From Rotaria macrura (taxonomy: Eukaryota; Rotifera; Eurotatoria; Philodinida; Philodinidae): DNA of 64,000 bases. The notes beneath the pieces were generated by a model. The model was not told the origin of the DNA. It did no database searches and saw only the letters and a list, made by a program, of their open reading frames with translations. This document shows, in pieces, positions 37,025 through 49,138 of this stretch. The position numbers and the translations under genes were made by a program. Within the stretch, counting starts at the first letter, position 1. Each line of letters opens with the position of its first letter. Where the stretch lies: NCBI GenBank assembly GCA_900239685.1, contig OENT01000595.1, forward strand, positions 1-64,000. Reading direction: 5' to 3'.

Positions 37025-37315
37025 TTAGTTTCTACTTAATTTCTCAATCGCAGGCACTAGTTTCTTTGCTATTGGTGTTGTAGCACTAGTCATAGATGAA
37101 GTTTTGATCGTGCTTTTATTAATTGCTGAGAGTCGGTCATTAAAATATTGAGACACTTCGTGATGAAGATTATCTACTTGTTGATTGAGACTTTTGAATT
37201 CTTTCTTGAGAGTACCAAGCGTTGTTGCTGAAATAATAACAGTGATTATTCCAAACAGACTAAAAATACTCAGGATGATAAGAATACGTATGTTGCCGGA
37301 TTCACCAAATGCCAT
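37025..37315 (-). CDS. Small single-pass membrane protein, family member 2
   Basis: Single exon, 96 residues. A short polar N-terminus (MAFGESGNIR) leads into a transmembrane helix (about 11-31, ILIILSIFSLFGI to IISATTLG), a heptad-like segment with regular Leu/Val spacing (FKSLNQQVDNLHHEV) and a short Ser/Thr/Lys tail. Colinear with the genes at 31851 and 51902, but with a much shorter tail. TATATAAA lies about 109 nt upstream. Function unknown; the conserved helix and heptads could support self-association in the membrane (inference). Confidence 0.65.
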   Translation of the reverse strand: MAFGESGNIRILIILSIFSLFGIITVIISATTLGTLKKEFKSLNQQVDNLHHEVSQYFNDRLSAINKSTIKTSSMTSATTPIAKKLVPAIEKLSRN

Positions 37316-37423
37316 GTTGTGTCGTTTCTTTCGTTGAAAAACGAACAGTTTTTATTAGACGACTCTCTGAATGCTAACAATGATTTTTTACTTGGAATAG
37401 TAGAGACGGGAGAAATACTGATA

Positions 37424-37431
37424 TTTATATA
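37424..37431 (-). promoter_or_regulatory. TATA box of small membrane protein 2
   Basis: TATATAAA on the minus strand, 109 nt before the ATG at 37315. Confidence 0.45.
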
Positions 37432-40400
37432 TTTACATGTATTAACATAAATCACGCTGGAGTAAATATTAAACTTGTGTTGTTTTAGTTGTTAAGATAA
37501 GAGCAATTTTATTGAACAATGTAAGTATCAGTCTCGTAAACACATATACGATCAAAGATAATATCAAAAGCTTTCTATCGTATCAACAGGCAGTGTTTTG
37601 ATGAATATTATGGTGTATTTCAAATGAAGCTGTTGACAACGAATGAACTTTTATTTTTCTGTGTTATACATACGAATCTATAGCATATGAAATGCATTCA
37701 ATTTCAACTATCTGACACATGAACGCGACTAATCTGATGTTGAAGGGTGCAATACTGGTGTCGAAATCAATAATAGATTAATATTTCTTTTAGTAACAAT
37801 AATTCTGAGTAATTACTATTTTATTCTTTTGTTTTCGAAACTTTCGATAAAATATTCTCGTATTGCATTTTTAGCTACAGAAACAAATAAGAAACGTAAA
37901 AATAAGTTGAGCAAATACTTCTTTGTTATGGTCATGCTCACATTTAATTTACTAGCTTCTCAAGGTGACATATGATACCAATCATTGAATATTGTCAAAG
38001 TTTCGAATTACATTCAATGATTCTCTTTTCACAACATGGCATCGTGTGTTTCAATTAAAAAAACACAATACTTGAAAAAGTATCATAGGGAATATTACTC
38101 AAGCAAACTTCTATGATTCATTTTCTTACTGAAAGAGAAACATGTAAACCTAACGACAAACATGAAAATCATGACTAAACGCTGTCTACCCTTATGTAAA
38201 GAACGAGCGATACTAACATATTCTATTACCCATTCACTTCTTTCTCAAGAACATGTCAGTATGTACTAACATCATTTTGATATATATATATATATTGTCA
38301 CCAAACAATGGAATACTCCATCAGATATTAATTTGAAATATTGAGTTGAAGTTCAATCTATCGTAAATAAAAGTCTGATTCTGTTATCATCGATTACGAA
38401 TATATTCATAAGCAGTCTTATTGTGGTATCCTACTTATTGAAATGCATCTTGAGGACTATCATAAGTGTTCGCGTGTTGTAAAACTATAGAACAACAATA
38501 GAAAAAGTGATTGATAAGTTTATCGACTTTACACGGATCGGTTTTGCTTGAGTATCTGAAGTACACTTAACAATTCTTACAAGAAATAAGTAAAGGCTTA
38601 ATTCGATCATTCACACGGATATACACTGTTAATCAAAGGTATGTGATTTTTCATCGAGAGTGTAAATTGTAAATTTATCGAAGACAATATAAACAAATAA
38701 ATTTTCCATACAAACTTGGCAAATCGTTCAATACTGCTTACGAAAGATCATAGTACACTACAACACGAGACTAAAAAAATGCTACATGAAACTTAATTAC
38801 ACCTTAATTCGAACGGACGACGAGTGCAACATGTACACAAGTGAAATATTGCGACATCGAGTTCGTCTAATCCAGATTTTTGTAATAACTGGTTTTACTT
38901 TCTTTTTTTACGCTGACAATACTAACCTCAACGGTTTGATCTATCTCCGAACCCAAACTACAAAATGCATACTATCACATAGCTTAAGCGCTTACGTCTT
39001 TTCATGCTCATGAAAAATACTTCACGATACAGACATCTGCAACGCTTCAGGTCTAGAATTTTCTGCTCATTCCTAATAATTCCACAATAGCTTACTTCAT
39101 TCGCGATTTATCAATCAACATTGACATTTCACTCAATTATTATTTGACAAGTCATAAATACTTCTCTCTCTCTCTCTCTCTCTCTTTCAATATTGACACT
39201 CACTGGAAGTTGGTAACACATGAATAGTAACTATTAAAATTTCGAAAAAGTAATCGCTCATTGGTTTTATTCAAAGTGTGTCAGTATCATGATGATTATA
39301 CGATACGTTAACATGGCCATGTAATATCCTGTGCTATACTCGAGAGATTCGGAAAGAGCACCTCTTCGCTATTTTCTAACCGATGAATGGTTATTTAATA
39401 GATAGTAACGTACAAAAATTAAAGATTAATATTTCCTGAAGTTGTTGAGGGAAACCAAATAGTGGATATAATGCATTCCTGTCATAGTATTGTGTTTCCT
39501 AATGTACGGTTAGAGTATTGATTCGCTATTTTCGAATTTCTTAAAATAATATGACTGAAACCACACTTTCACTCACTGATAATTTATGTGCTAATACAAT
39601 GACTGCATACTACGAACACGAAATAGTCGTTTACTAAAGTAAAAACGTTTGATCCAGCCTTTGATTTTATCGATATTATCGATTTTATCCAAGATTCAAG
39701 GCGACATATTCGAAAAAACATTGCGATGCAGACTTCCTCAATTCTATTCTCTGCATTCAAAGTGTTTCGTTTCTGATACTTTTATTCATCAATGAATCCT
39801 GACTTCAAACCATTGATGGCTTTAATTCCCTCACTCTGCTAGAGATGTTCAATGAGAAGTGAAAGGAACAGCTTTTACGTGGCACACTATTTCAGTCATA
39901 TTCATACAAGTGAACCTATAGCATCCATTCTGCTATGCTTATAAAGATGTGCTCGAAATTCAATTTTTTGCCTAACACTAACCATATATTACGATCACAG
40001 ACCATATGCAAATCAAAATCATTTTTGTCAAATAAAATCTTTCTTTATGTTTTCTGATACTAATGATATAAAGAAAATGCAAGAAGTATAACTTTGACTC
40101 ACTATCAATGTAACACTTTTAGATTATTTTCATAGCATGTTATCGATATGCGTATATGACTAAGAAGAGCACACCGAGAGCATAAACGCTTGGCAAAGTT
40201 TTGTTTCTATGAAAAGATATTCCATCATGGTCTAGATTCGATGAACTTTTTTTCAGCATGCAAAACGAGTGGTCACATGTTAGTGAATAATACAAGTAGA
40301 TAATGATTTCATCACTGTGTAGTATTTTCAGGGCAAAGATAGTTCATTATGTTTTCTTTCTTCAGCCGGCGTGTATCTCAATTATACATCACTCAAAATC

Positions 40401-43400
40401 TTCACATCTTGAAGGAATATGTCAACTCAGTCTTGTTACCGTAATATTGAATTTGTTTATTTTAGAAGGATGAAGTGAAACTTTCTCAGCTCCGTTTTCT
40501 CCCTTGATTCTATTTTCAATGTCAAATTACTTCTTTTCAACTAATTTCATAATAGACATGGTGTATCTCGTACAAATTCACTCGCAAAAGAGACAACCTC
40601 GAAACTGGAAACGTCATTCATACCAGTCAATCTATCAGTAGGCACGTTTGGATCAATAATTGTTGCGTTAATTTTCCTTATAGATTACATGAGTCGCACT
40701 ATTGCTAGGGTCAATGAACACATCATCGATTGTAATAATGAAATAGCTGAATATGCAGGTGGTTATTTACGTAACCACTGAGTATATTAAAAAAATCTAC
40801 GATTGAGAAAGAGCACTGAAAAGATGAGTAGTGATTCATAGCATTACAGGATGCATCAACGTCCACAATCATTCATTTATGGAACATTGTCTCGGAATAC
40901 ATTAGCACAATTTATACGCTTCCATTAAATTGTTGTGGTATCCTCGATGGCAGGTACTATCATTATTCAAGTTATTGTCATACGTAGAGCCGTGGTAGAA
41001 ATCGAAAGTGTGAATGCTATTGTTTTAATGAAAAAAAAATAGGCAGATTTTGTTGAGAAACATCTATCCGTTGATAGAGATCGTGGAATCTCGTATTAAG
41101 ATTACGAAGAGAGCAAGTTATAAAAGTGAAATAATTTTTCTAAAGGAGCCAACAAGAATCATTCCGGCAAATGAATTGTTTAGGAATTTTGATAATACAC
41201 ACAGAATCATATTGGAGTCTGACTGAATGCAACACATGGTCTTGGCGATCTCTCGTTTCAGAGTATCAAATACTAATCAATAGTTCAATAGGTACCCAAC
41301 GTCGGATCGAGTAGCATTTCCGTGAAGCAAAACTCCATAGGATTTCAATTGGCAGTTATTTCCGATTAGTGATCATTGCATTCAGTATCAGAGTTGCCCA
41401 TCTAAGAAATGAATAAAACCTAGTACAAACATCATATATTAATGTTTAAGTTTTTTTCCAAAGTACTTTTGTCTATTTCTAATTCGAAGCTTACTTAGAA
41501 AAGATGAGACGACAATAGAAAAGGATAATTACATAATCACTTCAAACATATGTGAAGTCGGTTGAAAATCGGTTGCATACGCATCGAAATAGGCGAAAAA
41601 AAGCAAATGGTTTTCAATAGAGAGTGAACGCTTTGTATGACACAATTCTCAAGCATAGCAATAGAAAATATATCATTTTCCACTTTTATGAGTGCTCGTT
41701 GGGAGAAAGTATCACGTCAGATGATATTGTGAATATCCTCCTTTTTGCTATTTGAAAGGAATAAAACATTCGATTTCTCATGTATCAAACGAAGAGAAGG
41801 AACATTTCTAGATTTTTTCTGCGTAAATTTTTGTTTTGTTTGTCCTTCAAGTTGTAAACATTTTGAATGTTTGCCAACATGAGTCTGATTTCGTTCTAAG
41901 AGAATCACTTTTACTGTGAACAGTAGGAAAGGACACAGTATAGATTGATGTATAATTATAATTCATTCGATTGTGAATGTCAATATTGACTACTCTAGCC
42001 TGGTAACAACAAATACAAATAGGTTGAACTTGTTTTTCGTCAGACAACTGCATATTGTTGCACTTGTTTCACATGTAAAAATAAATAAGTAATGAGCAAG
42101 ATTTATTGTAATGAGTCTGAAAATAGAGAAAAAAAAAGATACATCGCCTCTAGTGTGTATAACATTCACGCTCTAGTGCGAGTCTCATAAGTATCAATGT
42201 TATTAACTATTACTCGACGTCTGAAGGCTGAGCTATACATGAACCGGTCACGTGTAAGCAACGGGAAGTAATGGAAAGCAGAAATGAAGAGTTCAACGGA
42301 TAAACATTTTTTATGATGGCTTCAATGGATGCTAGGACTCGAAGGCTTTCAAAATGATGCGTGTAAATCGTTCATGTAGTATATCAGAACTACTATCCAT
42401 GTTACTATGAAAGAATGGGGAGGTCAGTCGATGCTCTATAAGTAAATAATGATAACAGTGATCGAATCGTGGATTCTAGATATCGATAGACGAGCGGATA
42501 CAGAATGTCTTTTTGTCACACACGATGTTAGAAAAGAGAATTTCTAAAGGTGTTGTCTCGTACTGGACACCTGCTATGGGCGCATTTTAGAAATTGGACG
42601 CTTTATGCAGGGTTGTTATAGTTGGTACGTGATGTATCAATATGATTGCGTTTTTCTAAACGACAGTTCAGGTTAATACTTGAAGAATATACTGAAAAAT
42701 AAACAAATACTTTCTGTAATTCCATTCAATAGATACGCATGAGTTTGTGAGATTCCCACCGAGGGCACAAAAAATAATCGTTGAAATTTCATTTCTAACT
42801 CCGTCGATATGAAATTACTGTATTTAATACACATGTCACAATTAAAAACGTCTCAAATCACAAAGCTTGAGTCTTGTGTTTTAAAATATTGTACAAATAT
42901 GGTGATTTGCATCCTACATCGTATCGAACAGTAAGATATTCCAACTTTTCTCGGTTCATTTACTTAGCACCAGTAATTGACAAGTGCAGCCATCAGTTAG
43001 TTATTGAATCGACACTAGTCGTTGCATGATCCTGGACCCAACATGAGTAGTTAATAAAAATACTGTCGAAAGTTCCGGTTACATCAAATCAATACCATCC
43101 TTGTTTCTCTATTACTCGTATCGTTCACCGTCAGGCAAAAAAGAATCTTAGAACTATCATTCATTTTCAATGTTGTTTTTCATAACAGTTATAGTTCATT
43201 TTCTTTCACACATCGATTACGATTATTTCTGATCTATATAAGATACGTCTAAAAAAGAGAGTAGAAGATTGATAAACAATAGAAGTAGTCTGACGAAAGT
43301 TGCTTGTAAGAATCAAGAACCGCTATACAATATCAGTAACTATGCATGCTTGTTTTCTCTTTCCCAAAACGTAAACTCACTCTCTCAAACTTTCGGCTTG

Positions 43401-44446
43401 AAAAAATGACATTATTTTTTAAGGAATGAGTGTTGAGCCTGTTTGTCGAACGCTGTATTATTTCTGATTATGCGCAAAAAGGCAGGAATATTCTCAGATG
43501 TGAGTATAATTAACTTGATAAGTATTGCTTTCAGGCCTAAGAAACCAGCATTGCCAACATGGACAAGCCAAAAACGGAAGATTCTATCTTCTGATAGGCA
43601 CTAGCGATCTTACTCTTAGAATTTATCACTCGCAATGTGCACCAAAATTGATGTTAGAATTCCCTCGATATAAGTGAATCAGAAGTCGGCTTCTATCAAG
43701 GCATTCTCAACTCTGATACGTGTCTTATGCGCAGCACAACTATATAAACAGAGAAAAATTTAAATAACTGAAGACCAAAGAAAAGAGAATAAAAACATGA
43801 GTATAATCAGTTTGAAAATGTCAGGAATACTAACGTCACAAAATCGAATATCAATTATGTGACGCACTCACTCTTTTAGTTTCTATTCTTCACAGTATGA
43901 TTTGATACAGCTACATTGAAAATACCAAATAGTGTCCTAATACGGAACGTTCATTATTGCATAACAAAACTTTCCATTTTACCCTAGAAAGAAGATTTAG
44001 AAAGTCACCTAATAAAAACTAGGTAACAGTGCATGGAACAGTGAAATAAAATTCAGTTTATTCTTCGTGTTTTCTATTTTATTATTGATGTTTTAAAAAC
44101 ATTGACGTAAATCGAAATGCAATTCTTTTTTCGATTTATTACCTCAGGTTGACGTCAGAGTTTTTCTCAGGTTTCTTTTCAGAATACGTGCCGTTTCAAT
44201 CTTGTTATTATAAAAAGAATCAAGAAATAAACCTATTTATTATTGAATTTTTCTTCAAATAAGATCCAGTACTGCAAGTTCTCGATAAACAATTGTGAAT
44301 CTTGTGAAGTGCCATAGAAAAATAACAAGTTTCAGTTTTTACTTCTTTTAGTTTATTATATTTGAAAGTAAAGGATTATATCTATATTTTATTTTACAGA
44401 GCCTTCTTGATTCGTTTAATTCAAAAGAAACACAGTCATTATCAAG
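37432..44446. other. Longest gene-poor stretch; possible decayed membrane-protein exon at 40545-40781
   Basis: Seven kilobases with no supported gene. A (TC)n microsatellite lies at 39163-39185. At 40545-40781 an open frame without a start contains a hydrophobic helix (SVGTFGSIIVALIFLIDYM) followed by a polar segment, and about 90 nt downstream another frame shows LPLNCCGILDG. Together they could be remains of a multi-exon membrane protein, but this is weak. The frame at 38786-39013 looks like chance. Confidence 0.3.
39163..39185 (+). repeat. (TC)n microsatellite
   Basis: About 11-12 uninterrupted TC units, the longest perfect dinucleotide array apart from scattered TA runs. Confidence 0.8.
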
Positions 44447-46502
44447 ATGCAGCCTCCTTCTATTGTAATGGTGAGCAAGGTCAAGCGACTTAATTATCAA
44501 CAACATAAATTCGTAAAGATCACATGACATTATTTCCTCCATTGTCATCTATTTCTTTTACAGCACAAAAAAATCCGTAAACAAGATGTTCGCGTAACTC
44601 GAGTACATGCAATAGAATTGAAATCTATCCAAGAAATTAGAGATGATACATCAACACGTGAACATTTCCGACAGAACTTGCAAGACAATAGCATCTTTTC
44701 AAAATTTCTGAACAGTAGAAATAAAAGGTGGGGGCTAAAATCGATGACGGTTACAAATGTGAAGCCTCATAAAGCATCGAAAGAGTTGATCAAAACGTAT
44801 TCCAGCACTAGTTCCCCTTTTCAACAGCAGACCATGCCGAGAACTACAGTAACATCATAATCTTTGAAACTAAGTTGAACGCCGATTTTTATTTTATAGA
44901 GCATCAAAAGTATCCAACCAATTCTACCAAGCACACATCGGTCGAAAGTAAACTTTATAGGAGATAGATTGAAGTTGAAGGATTATTTTTAATACCTTAC
45001 ACCATAGATAACGCCGTTGAATGATGATGATTTCATGAATATAAATGTACATTCAGCAGAACAAGTCACCACTATGAATGTTACTTCTCCGTCGAAAATG
45101 AAGAAGCTGGAGAAGAATTGGGAATCTTTCTTACTGGATATTGAAACTGTTCAGCAGCCTCAAAAGAGACAGACATGTCCAAAGCGACCCCATTTGCTGT
45201 ATCTAACGATGGCTACCATTTTTCTACTGGTTGTAACTGTTAGCATCGTTGTACCGATAGTCATACTTTCACGTAAAACAACTTCTGCTGTTCTTACAAG
45301 TAAATTTAGATTTTCTCTTCTTCATATAAAAGTGCTACTCTATGTGCACGACTTATTCACGAAAATACGAGAGAAAAGACTGATGTATTACTGTACCCAA
45401 AAATTTTCATCTCCAAAAATTGAAACAATAACTTAGAGATCAACTAACAACAGTTTCGTTATGCAACGAATATATGTTATAGTGCTTCCCTCAATAAAAA
45501 TGTACTTTTCACTTAGAAACGTATCTCCTCGTGTGCATAAAGCATAGAACCAAGCTCAAAGACTCAATTGTCCCCAAATCGTGCTAGGAGTATGACTAGC
45601 CAGAATCGATAGCAAAAAACTAAAGTATTACCCTCAGATTATATCACACTAATGCTGTTGTCTTGTGCATAGCCGTTAGCACAACGACTAGTACAACCGC
45701 CACTACTACGACCAGTACGACCAGTACGACCAGCACCAGTACAACAAGTACCACCAGTACTAGTAGTTCAACGAGTGAGTACTGGTTCCTTCAAAAATAT
45801 CAATACTATTATCTTTTATTCAAGCGACGACAACATCCACTACCTCGTCTACTACTTGTAAGTCTTTTATGAAATCAATCGACTTTTACAAGGATATCAT
45901 AATGTTTAGCTACTACTACGACGACGACTGCGGCTACTGTCAGTAAGTCATTTAGAAATGAAAAAATGTTTTGCTGCATTTTAATCGTAGCTATAACATC
46001 GAATGTATGCACGGCTAATTGGAGTGGTATTACAATGATAGCTTATTGCAACAGCTGCCCTTATGTTCCTGTATACTATAACTATTTTACTTCATATACA
46101 GCGATCGGAAGTTCGACTCGTATTGCCTTTTCTCTACAGCGAAGCGGTGGTTACTTCGCTCTAGATAACATATCGGTTCGAAGCTTCTCAGCACCGAGTG
46201 TGCAACTATTAGTGAACGGTGATTTTGAAACGGGTGATACGACAGGATGGTCTTATTGTAACCAAGGAAATGCAACAAACAGCGGAGGAGTTAAAGCTAA
46301 TTCGTCTAGTTTCACATATCTTAGCTTTAAGTTTTATGCAGAATCAGGCTCATATTATTATGTAGGTGGAAGTACAACGAATTCTGATTACATTAGTCAA
46401 ACCTTTTCAACGACAATCGGTGCATTATATAACGTTAGCCTATGGATAATGATATCAGGTACTGGATCGTCAAATTATGCGGCTCTTTTTCTTGGAGTTT
46501 GA
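44447..46502 (+). CDS. Type II membrane protein with Ser/Thr stalk and jelly-roll-like C-terminus, twin 1
   Basis: Eight exons give 442 residues: 44447-44470, 44564-44848, 44900-44947, 45008-45299, 45673-45774, 45825-45857, 45910-45942 and 45991-46502. All junctions are GT..AG and frame-consistent; the first exon is the least certain. Residues 1-180 are a charged, probably cytoplasmic region; a transmembrane helix spans about 181-206 (LLYLTMATIFLLVV onward); 217-272 are almost pure Thr/Ser, a mucin-like stalk; 273-442 hold the ectodomain. The ectodomain has the sequence style of carbohydrate-binding jelly rolls (LVNGDFETGDTTGW, SGSYYYVGG, SQTFSTT, YFALDNISV). Its order is odd: a C-terminal half-domain ending in LDNISV comes before an N-terminal half-domain starting NGDFETG, and the protein stops mid-domain. 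Stalk exons are all phase 1. Likely a surface adhesion or mucus protein. Paralogue at 55446. Confidence 0.75.
45814..46502 (+). repeat. 3' cassette, 98.8% identical to 57163-57851
   Basis: From just before the 33-nt stalk exon to the stop codon, this 689-bp stretch differs from its partner at 8 positions by eye, all in the last exon. The first ~235 bp, with two mini-exons and their introns, is identical. Similarity falls off abruptly on both sides: just before the splice acceptor at 45823-45824 and directly after the TGA. Confidence 0.9.
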
Positions 46503-48349
46503 TGAACATAAGAGAAGATTTAGTGACCGCTGAACTTCTCTATATATCAACTAGAGTGTGGGCTGTGTTATCTTTCCGTGTAGTTTCCTTTTTCAATGGC
46601 ACGTGTATAAATCATGTTTGTATTGATTTCAAATATTAGTGTGAATTTTTCGCGATTAAAACATGAAAACAAGCTTTTATAGTCTGCAAACACTGAAATT
46701 ATTTACTCCTAGGCCAACTTATAATAAAATTAGAACATAGAAAAGTTGCAGCGTGTATTTTTTTGAAGTTGTTTAATAATTATGTCGATGAAGTTCTGAG
46801 ACATTCAGAGGTTGTTTACTTTACAGTTATCATTAAAATGTTCAGCGTTTTATTTCATGACAATCAGAGGAAGGGCAATTTTTTCCGTAAAGATCTAATA
46901 TTTTACTTTGTTTCTATTTCATTCATGTGCTAGTAGTGAACTTGTATAATAAGATACAAAGCGTAGGCACAAGTTCGTGGGCATAACTCTGATGAGCAAC
47001 ATTTTCGTTTCGATACCCTTACTGGTATTTGTTCTTATACCCTTCTACAACACTTATCAGTAGCCTGCGTTACCGATAACTATTCCTACCCTACAGACCT
47101 AATCACAAGTGCATACGCAAACTCACCCATTGCAATAACGGACATCAGATAGAATAAAATTTTTATTTCGAGGTTTTCGGAGAAAAGATTGTCCGTATCT
47201 TTGTTCCATATTCATAGAACTTGGATGTACTGCATCTTTTTTGTTGCGTCCAAATGTCTCATGATTCACTCGAATGCATCATTACTGGAAATATTGTATG
47301 AACATTTCCAATTTGATTGAAACTTCAGCAGAACTTTGGCTAAATAATACTTCGATTCAACATTCAAAAAATTCGTGATTGGCAATGGACAACGTGGGAG
47401 TTTTCTCGAGTTTCTAATTGGTTGCTGTTGGTATAAACTAATAATTGCACACGGCTGTTGAATATTGCAGTTGCCTTTTTTTTGGAATGGGCATCATTTT
47501 ACTTCTAAGATTCTTTATGACTTTTGCATCCTCTGGTGAAATCATTTTTGCAGAATGTCTCTTTACTATCCTATTGCACCATTCTCTCACAACTACTGCA
47601 TTCATCTCATCACATGAAATTCTATCTGGATAGGTCCGTTTCCGTGCTCTTGACATATAGTAAAGAAATGAACAAATCTATGTATCAAAGGCATCGAGAA
47701 AACAGGCTCAAGCAATAAAAGTAAGATTGAAACTTAACGATGAATACCATAATGTAATTCGAATACGGTTTATATTCAACAGACAGAAGATAGTTTTACT
47801 TTCATACGTCAATAATGTAATTTTAAAAAATAGTGCAAAGATGAATTTTAACTCGATAGGAGTTCGGAGTAAGAACCAATATTCATAGAAAACGTGATAT
47901 CATGATTTTCTTTCTGGAGAGGAGTATTGAAACAACAAAATTAATCATTGTCTGATTTCAGTCGCGAATCAGAGATATAGATAAATTATTCAAAGAGCTT
48001 AAAATTCGAGGCTAGAATATTCGAAATGCTAGATTCGAGTGACTTTACACAAAGCTATATTCAACAACTTTGCAATTTGTACGAGGAAGATGACAAACGG
48101 TTTTTCTGTTTATCATTTTGAAAATGGAATTTATCAGATATTTGGAAAACGGGAAAAAGGGATTATGTAGCTTTATGAATTCGGGTACCTTCTTTTACAG
48201 TGATGTTAATTTTTTTAATATCAGTTAACCATTTCCAGCGAGATGTTGCCAAATGGCAACACGAGGTCATGTTGTACACAATAACGTTTTTTCTTCAAAA
48301 ATTATATTTGCAGTATCCCTAAAGTACAGCAATAAAAATATGTTGGAGC
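46503..48349. other. Intergenic, no supported gene
   Basis: AT-rich. The open frames at 47438-47656 (-) and 47445-47718 (+) overlap on opposite strands. The minus frame has a basic N-terminus (SRARKRTYPDR) but no recognisable family. Confidence 0.35.
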
Positions 48350-48401
48350 CAAAGCTTCGAATGGGATGGGATGGGATCGTCCAATCCCACGCGAAGCTCT
48401 A
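48350..48401. repeat. Short fold-back repeat, unit 1
   Basis: CAAAGCTTCGAATGGGA at the left is mirrored by the right end, which reads TAGAGCTTCGCGTGGGA on the minus strand, around a GGGAT-rich core. Only 52 bp long, with no clear target duplication. Related in sequence to the repeat at 49075 and to the ends of the element at 60318. Confidence 0.5.
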
Positions 48402-49074
48402 ATATAGAGATTATTAATTTGACAACCTTCTCGACTGCGAAGAATCATTTAAAAATTCACGTTTCACTCAAAATGCCAATAAAAGAAGGAATCTTATGGG
48501 ACGTTGATCCCAAATTCTTTGTATCGGCGCTATGAATAGAGTGACACAATACCAGCACATCCCATGCGCCAAAATTATTTGTCTTGAGAATGCTATGAGA
48601 CGAGTTGAGACGAAACAGGAATCCATGAGATTGGATGGTGTGAAGGCTGCGTCTCATGTCATATTCAATGAATTTTTCGTTTATGAAGTATTTGTATAAA
48701 AGATGATGTTCGTAGAGATTAACGAGAATTAGTCTCCTTTTCCGTTCCTATTTTCTATTGCCGAATGATTGTGATTCCAAATGTTTTTGAATGTTGAAAC
48801 TAACCATAAAACAGTATTTATAAAACCACAATGGCAAGAAGTGAAGTAGAAAGAAGTCGACTTTCTTTTAAGATATAAAGTAGTTCTAAAACGTTGTTGT
48901 TGTGCTAATTACGTTTTTTAATATTGCCGAGATTATACGAAAACAGAGCTCATTCTCCCTGAATTTATTCAATTAGATTGTAGTTGAAAAGTAAAAGAAA
49001 AAAGAAAATTTTAATCAATACGAGAATTTCGCAATATACTTGATAAGCAATAGAATTTTATATTTTATAAAAAT
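48402..49074. other. Spacer between two fold-back repeats
   Basis: No gene recognised. The outer ends of units 48350 and 49138 are themselves inverted relative to each other, so this spacer could be the interior of one 790-bp element. Confidence 0.35.
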
Positions 49075-49138
49075 CCCTTGGGATGAGATGAGATAAAAGA
49101 AGATAATTGTGTCCTATATCATCCCATTTGCAGCTCTA
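49075..49138. repeat. Short fold-back repeat, unit 2
   Basis: TTGGGATGAGATGAGAT at the left pairs with the right end, which reads TAGAGCTGCAAATGGGATGA on the minus strand. Same family as 48350-48401. Confidence 0.4.

Noticed and set aside
40545-40940. Possible membrane-protein exons with a helix and an NCCG motif
   Set aside because: No start, no convincing splice pairing and an in-frame stop; kept only as a note.
46087-46278. Minus-strand frame, repeated identically at 57436-57627
   Set aside because: Its perfect duplication is explained by the duplicated 3' cassette on the plus strand; not an independent gene.
47438-47656. Basic 72-codon minus-strand frame, at first taken for a transposase fragment
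   Set aside because: No catalytic or DNA-binding motif and no terminal repeats around it.
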